DNA from: Microbacterium trichothecenolyticum
GTDB taxonomy: Bacteria; Actinomycetota; Actinomycetes; Actinomycetales; Microbacteriaceae
Direction of reading: 5' to 3'
Assembly: GCF_000956465.1 (NCBI RefSeq)
Contig: NZ_JYJA01000033.1
Span: 62,001-126,000, forward strand
Length of the DNA: 64,000 nt
The position numbers and the translations under genes are program-made. The notes below the pieces were generated by a model. It did not search any database. It worked only from the letters and a program-made list of their open reading frames with translations, and had not been told where the DNA came from. Shown in pieces: positions 60,384 through 64,000 of this stretch. Positions within the stretch are counted from its first letter, which is position 1; the number at the start of each line of letters is the position of its first letter.

Positions 60384-63075
60384 GCAGCGTGTGGCGCGAG
60401 CGCCCGGCTTCCAGCGCGATCTCGCCCTGGTACATCGCGAGCCGGGCGGACATGCCATGGGGCACGTCGACGGTCACGGATGCCGCATCGCCGGCGACAG
60501 ACCAGTGCACGGCCAGTCGTCCGTAGGGCGTTCCGACGTGCGCACGCACGTGATCCAGCCCGGCCTCGAAGTCGGGCGCGATCACCGCGGTGCGGTAGCC
60601 GGGCGCAGTGGAGCGGATGCCGGCGACCTGGCGGTACAGGAAGTCGTCGACGCTTCCCGGCGCGTAGTGGTTGAGCGACATCGGGCGGATCTGGCCGTCG
60701 GGTGAGATCGCGTCCCATGCCTCCCAGATCGTGGTGGCCCCGCGGTCGACCTCGTAGAGCCACGACGGCATCTCGGACTGCCACAGCAGCGCGCGGGCGA
60801 CGTCGGCATACTCGTTCTCGCACAGCACGTCCAGCAGATAGGGGGTCGACAGGAATCCGGTGTCGAGGCGGTTCCCGCGCTCGCGGATCAGTTCCCCGAG
60901 GCGCGCCGCGGTGCGGGCGCGCAGTTCGGCGGGGATCATGTCGAACGCGAGCGCGACGACGTACACGCCCTGCAGTCGCACTGGCAGGTCGCCGTCGGCA
61001 TCGACGTACTCCGCGGCGAAGGCCATGCGCACCTGGGCGGCCCGCTCGGCGAGGCCCGCAGCCTCCGTCTCCCGCCCGAGGACCGCGGCGGCGCGCGCCG
61101 CGATCGTGAGCGTGTTGGCCTGGAACATCGGCGCCAGGTATTCGCCCGTGAGGGCCGGAGCGATACCGATTGCCTCGTGCATCGGCCGCCCCTCCATCGT
61201 GCTCGGGGTCAGCCAATCGCCGAATTGCGCGCCGGAGTTGTAGAGCAGCGCCTGCGCGCGGACGCGAGGCGCGTCGAGGTCGGCGCCCGCGAGGGACTCG
61301 GGCAGCTCCGCCGCCGCCGTCGCCCGCTGGTACTCGATCCACCGCAGCATCGCGTCGAGGTTCTCCTCGAGCACGCGTCGATCGCCGGTGCGCTCGTACA
61401 GGGTCCACGGCACGATGGCGATCGCGTCGCTCCATCCGGCAGCGGCCACGATCGAGCCGATCCCGTGCGCCTTCGCCGCGGCCTCGGCATCGAACGGCGA
61501 GCGCGGCGAGAAGATCGGGATCCGGCCGTCCGGCAGCTGGTCGGCGCGCAGGTTGTCGAGCCACCGCTCGAGGAACGACACGACCTGCGCGTTGTTCGTC
61601 GCGGCGCCGACGAACGCCTGGATGTCTCCCGTCCAGCCCGCACGCTCGCGCTGCGGACAGTCGGTCGGCACCGACAGGAAGTTGCCCCGCTGACTCCAGA
61701 CGACGTTCTGATGAAGGCGGTCGAGACGGGGATCGGATGCCTCGAACGAGCCGGTCTGCTCCAGATCGCTTGCCAGCACGACGGCGACGACATCGTCGAC
61801 CGCGAGCTCCGTCGTCAGGCCCCTGACGCGCGCGTAGCGGAACCCGTGGAAGGTGAACTCCGGCTCCCACTCGTCGGGGCCGCCGGCCGCCACGAACACG
61901 TCGGTCTGCTCCTTGTTGATCCCGACGATGTTGGCGAACCAGGAGCCGTCGGCCGTGAGCGTCTCGGTGTGCTCGATCGCCACACGCTGTCCGGCCGTCG
62001 TGTCGCGCAGACGGAGCCGCACGCGGCCGACGAGCACCTGCCCGAAGTCGACGATCGTGCCCTGCGCGGTCTCGACGAGCGCCACCGGGCGGACCTCGAG
62101 GATGCGACGGATCGGCTCGCCGCGGAACGGTGTCAGGGCGGCGTGATCCGTGCCGGCCTCGGCCACCGGCATCCATTCGTCATCATCGAAGCCGGCCCGA
62201 TCCCAGCCCGCAGGCACCGCGCGCCGGTCGAATCGTTCGCCCACGAACAGGTCCGCGTAGGTCCACGGCCCGATCGCGCTGCGCACGTCGGCGCCCGACG
62301 TGACGATCTGCGTCGTGCCGTCGGCGTAGTCGACATGCAGCTGCCAGATCGCCGAGGTACGCGCGCCGAACTGCGCGCTCGATCCGGTGAGGCCGATCCT
62401 GCCCGCCCACCAGCCGTCGGCCAGCGCAACGGCGAGGATGTTCTCACCCTCGACGAGCGACGCTGTCACGTCCGCCGACGAGAACGACACTCGATGCTCG
62501 TAGCTGTCGAAGCCCGGTGCGAGCACGTGGTCGTCAGAGCGGCGCCCGTTGATCAACGCGGAGTACACGCCGCGAGCTGTGGAGAACAGCCGCGCCCGCA
62601 CGGCACCGGGACCGACCTCGAACCGCTGCCGCAGCAGCTGCGTGGGCCGGAGCCGATCCTCGGGCGCTGAGTCGGGACCGAGCCCCCGGACCCAGTCGAC
62701 GATGCTCCACCGCTCGACGACCGCGTCCTGCTGAACGGGTTCGATCCAGGGCGCGACCCAGTCGGCGGCGTCCAGCAGCGAGGTCTCGAACGTGGAACCT
62801 GCCCAGTCCGACCACTCGCCGTCGGCGGCACGGCTGCGCACTCGCCACTCGTACGCGGTGTTCGAGGTCAGCGATTCGCCGGCGTAGACGACGGGAGCAG
62901 CATCCGCGATCCGGATCTCGCCGCTCGCCCAGACCACCGTGTCCGCGGTCGACACCTCGAGCTGGCACGCCGCGCGCGCATGGTCGACGAACCACGAGAA
63001 GCGCGGGCTGCGCGTGCCGACGCCGATCGGGGCACGGAGGTACTCGACGCGGAGGTCGTAGGGCGCGACTGTCAT
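60346..63075 (-). CDS. GH78 alpha-L-rhamnosidase
   Basis: 909 residues, the usual four-domain build: N-terminal Ig-like part (~1-120), jelly roll (~125-350), linker, (alpha/alpha)6 barrel (~400-790) and C-terminal beta domain. The barrel holds the general-acid region TDCPQRERAGWTGDIQAF near 470 and the downstream WEAWDAISPDGQ and LNHYAPGSVDDFLY motifs. No signal peptide, so it cleaves rhamnose from imported oligosaccharides or rhamnosides inside the cell. It starts 13 bases after the FAH-family gene and is its operon partner. Confidence 0.93.
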   Translation of the reverse strand: MTVAPYDLRVEYLRAPIGVGTRSPRFSWFVDHARAACQLEVSTADTVVWASGEIRIADAAPVVYAGESLTSNTAYEWRVRSRAADGEWSDWAGSTFETSLLDAADWVAPWIEPVQQDAVVERWSIVDWVRGLGPDSAPEDRLRPTQLLRQRFEVGPGAVRARLFSTARGVYSALINGRRSDDHVLAPGFDSYEHRVSFSSADVTASLVEGENILAVALADGWWAGRIGLTGSSAQFGARTSAIWQLHVDYADGTTQIVTSGADVRSAIGPWTYADLFVGERFDRRAVPAGWDRAGFDDDEWMPVAEAGTDHAALTPFRGEPIRRILEVRPVALVETAQGTIVDFGQVLVGRVRLRLRDTTAGQRVAIEHTETLTADGSWFANIVGINKEQTDVFVAAGGPDEWEPEFTFHGFRYARVRGLTTELAVDDVVAVVLASDLEQTGSFEASDPRLDRLHQNVVWSQRGNFLSVPTDCPQRERAGWTGDIQAFVGAATNNAQVVSFLERWLDNLRADQLPDGRIPIFSPRSPFDAEAAAKAHGIGSIVAAAGWSDAIAIVPWTLYERTGDRRVLEENLDAMLRWIEYQRATAAAELPESLAGADLDAPRVRAQALLYNSGAQFGDWLTPSTMEGRPMHEAIGIAPALTGEYLAPMFQANTLTIAARAAAVLGRETEAAGLAERAAQVRMAFAAEYVDADGDLPVRLQGVYVVALAFDMIPAELRARTAARLGELIRERGNRLDTGFLSTPYLLDVLCENEYADVARALLWQSEMPSWLYEVDRGATTIWEAWDAISPDGQIRPMSLNHYAPGSVDDFLYRQVAGIRSTAPGYRTAVIAPDFEAGLDHVRAHVGTPYGRLAVHWSVAGDAASVTVDVPHGMSARLAMYQGEIALEAGRSRHTLPIGRRASASARV

Positions 63076-63088
63076 CGGTGACCGGGTG

Positions 63089-63940
63089 TCAGCGCGCGTC
63101 GGTGAACCGCGTGGTGAGCGTGCCGATGCCCTCGATCTCGCTCACGAGCACATCGTCCCCGCCGATGAACCGCGGCGGCGTGCGCCGGTTGCCGATACCG
63201 GAGGGTGTGCCCGAGAAGATGATGTCGCCGGGCAGGAGCGGGCACACGGCCGACAGCCGCACCAGCAGCTCGGGCACGTCGTAGAGCATCATCGAGGTCC
63301 TCGACGACTGCATCGGCTCCCCCGACAGCGCGCAGGAGATCGCGAGGTCGTCGCGGTCGGCGAACTCATCGGGCGTCACGAGCCAGGGGCCGGTCGGCCC
63401 GAAGCCCGGGAACGACTTGCCGAGGCTGAACTGCGGGGCCGCGCCCTGCAGCTGCGTGACGCGCTCCGAGAGGTCCTGGCCGATCGTGAGCCCGGCGACG
63501 TGTTCCCACGCGTGCTCGCGGTCGACACGGTGGGCCTCACGGCCGATCACCACGACGAGCTCCACCTCCCAGTCGACGTTGCCCTCGGGGAGCTCGACGA
63601 CCGTACTCGGGCCGACGATCGACGACGGGAACTTCGTGAACGTGACCGGAATCGAGTCCGGCGGGTATCCGGCCTCCGCGGCGTGCTCGGCGTAGTTCAG
63701 CCCGATCGCGAACACCTGTCGCGGGCGAGGCACGGGTGCGCCGAGTTCGGTCGCCTCGAGGGCGACGGATGCTGCAGCGGCGGCATCCGGAATCGTCGCC
63801 GCCCATTCCGCGAACGCCTGCCAGTCGCCGAACAGCGCCTGCGGATCGGGGCCGAAGCGCCCACGCGATGCCTGCTCGACGTCGACCGCGCGGTCGCCGA
63901 TGACGACGACCGCGCGACCGGCGAGGTTCGCGAGCCTCAC
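63089..63940 (-). CDS. Fumarylacetoacetate hydrolase family protein
   Basis: 283 residues. Metal-binding Asp/Glu are in VDWEVELVVVIG and the fold signatures FAIGLNYAEHAAE, GQDLSERVTQ, SLGKSFPGFGPTGPWLV and PGDIIFSGTPSGIG are intact. Members split C-C bonds of diketo acids; next to a rhamnosidase the L-2,4-diketo-3-deoxyrhamnonate hydrolase of the oxidative rhamnose route is the likely role. The GTG start overlaps the stop of the upstream gene (GTGA). Confidence 0.9.
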   Translation of the reverse strand: MRLANLAGRAVVVIGDRAVDVEQASRGRFGPDPQALFGDWQAFAEWAATIPDAAAAASVALEATELGAPVPRPRQVFAIGLNYAEHAAEAGYPPDSIPVTFTKFPSSIVGPSTVVELPEGNVDWEVELVVVIGREAHRVDREHAWEHVAGLTIGQDLSERVTQLQGAAPQFSLGKSFPGFGPTGPWLVTPDEFADRDDLAISCALSGEPMQSSRTSMMLYDVPELLVRLSAVCPLLPGDIIFSGTPSGIGNRRTPPRFIGGDDVLVSEIEGIGTLTTRFTDAR

Positions 63941-64000
63941 CAGTCGACCCGCTGCGGGGCGGGCTCGCCGTAGCGGTCCTCCCAGCTGATGACCTTGTTG
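63937..64000 (-). CDS. C-terminus of an unidentified upstream gene (runs off right edge)
   Basis: Only the last ~20 codons (NKVISWEDRYGEPAPQRVDW) are in the window. The stop overlaps the start of the FAH-family gene, so it is the same operon, presumably another rhamnose-route enzyme such as a dehydratase or dehydrogenase. Family cannot be told. Confidence 0.6.
   Translation of the reverse strand, partial: NKVISWEDRYGEPAPQRVDW

Overview
High-GC actinobacterial chromosome segment, most likely from Microbacterium or another Microbacteriaceae genus. This is inferred from the strong G/C third-position bias, many GTG starts with 4-bp stop/start overlaps, an HNH endonuclease of the DUF222 type, a fused FbiC, and TANNNT -10 boxes placed a few bases before start codons. 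I see no rRNA, tRNA, CRISPR array, insertion sequence or prophage.

Layout. (1) 1-7550: a sugar-use locus with the end of a ROK protein, a mandelate racemase-type dehydratase, an LplABC-type oligosaccharide importer without its own ATPase, and a divergent beta-helix glycosidase resembling GH110. (2) 7320-14165: a DnaJ/NERD-like protein, two membrane proteins, a 3-hydroxyisobutyryl-CoA hydrolase, an ABC-2 exporter whose ATPase carries a ~300-residue Glu/Pro tail, and a small hypothetical. (3) 14269-22197: a coenzyme F420 region. fbiC, a Baeyer-Villiger-type monooxygenase, fgd and cofC are joined by stop/start overlaps; a cupin follows. On the other strand hemD, cofD and a TauE/SafE carrier form a second unit. 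The CofH half of FbiC has lost its radical-SAM cysteines. (4) 23241-27000: a YtxH/holin-like/DUF3618 membrane operon, a HemG/HemY-type oxidase and two small genes. (5) 27047-33756: an AfsR/BTAD regulator facing a DUF222 HNH gene that lacks an in-frame stop, then a DrrAB-type exporter. (6) 33988-44062: NfeD/flotillin pair, SDR with divergent TetR, glycyl-tRNA synthetase, a VWA/solute-binding lipoprotein with a membrane partner, a lipoprotein, and an FMN lactate oxidase-family enzyme. (7) 44063-45153: a gene-free stretch of about 1.1 kb packed with three kinds of tandem repeat. (8) 45154-51474: a giant secreted pectin enzyme joining a CE12-type acetylesterase to a PL11-type rhamnogalacturonan lyase. 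(9) 51560-57399: a lipoprotein, a MenC/N-acylamino-acid racemase, a cyclase-family hydrolase, a GNAT of the type found beside such racemases, and a drug-type MFS carrier. (10) 57409-64000: an FAD oxidase, a POT peptide carrier, and a rhamnose operon (GH78 rhamnosidase, FAH-family hydrolase, and the tail of a further gene).

Taken together, the bacterium appears to feed on plant or animal polysaccharides: galactosides at the left end, and rhamnogalacturonan I and rhamnosides at the right. It also makes or once made F420, which the Fgd homologue would reduce with glucose 6-phosphate. Starts were chosen from ribosome binding sites, overlaps and family length; function is inferred from remembered family features, not from searches.
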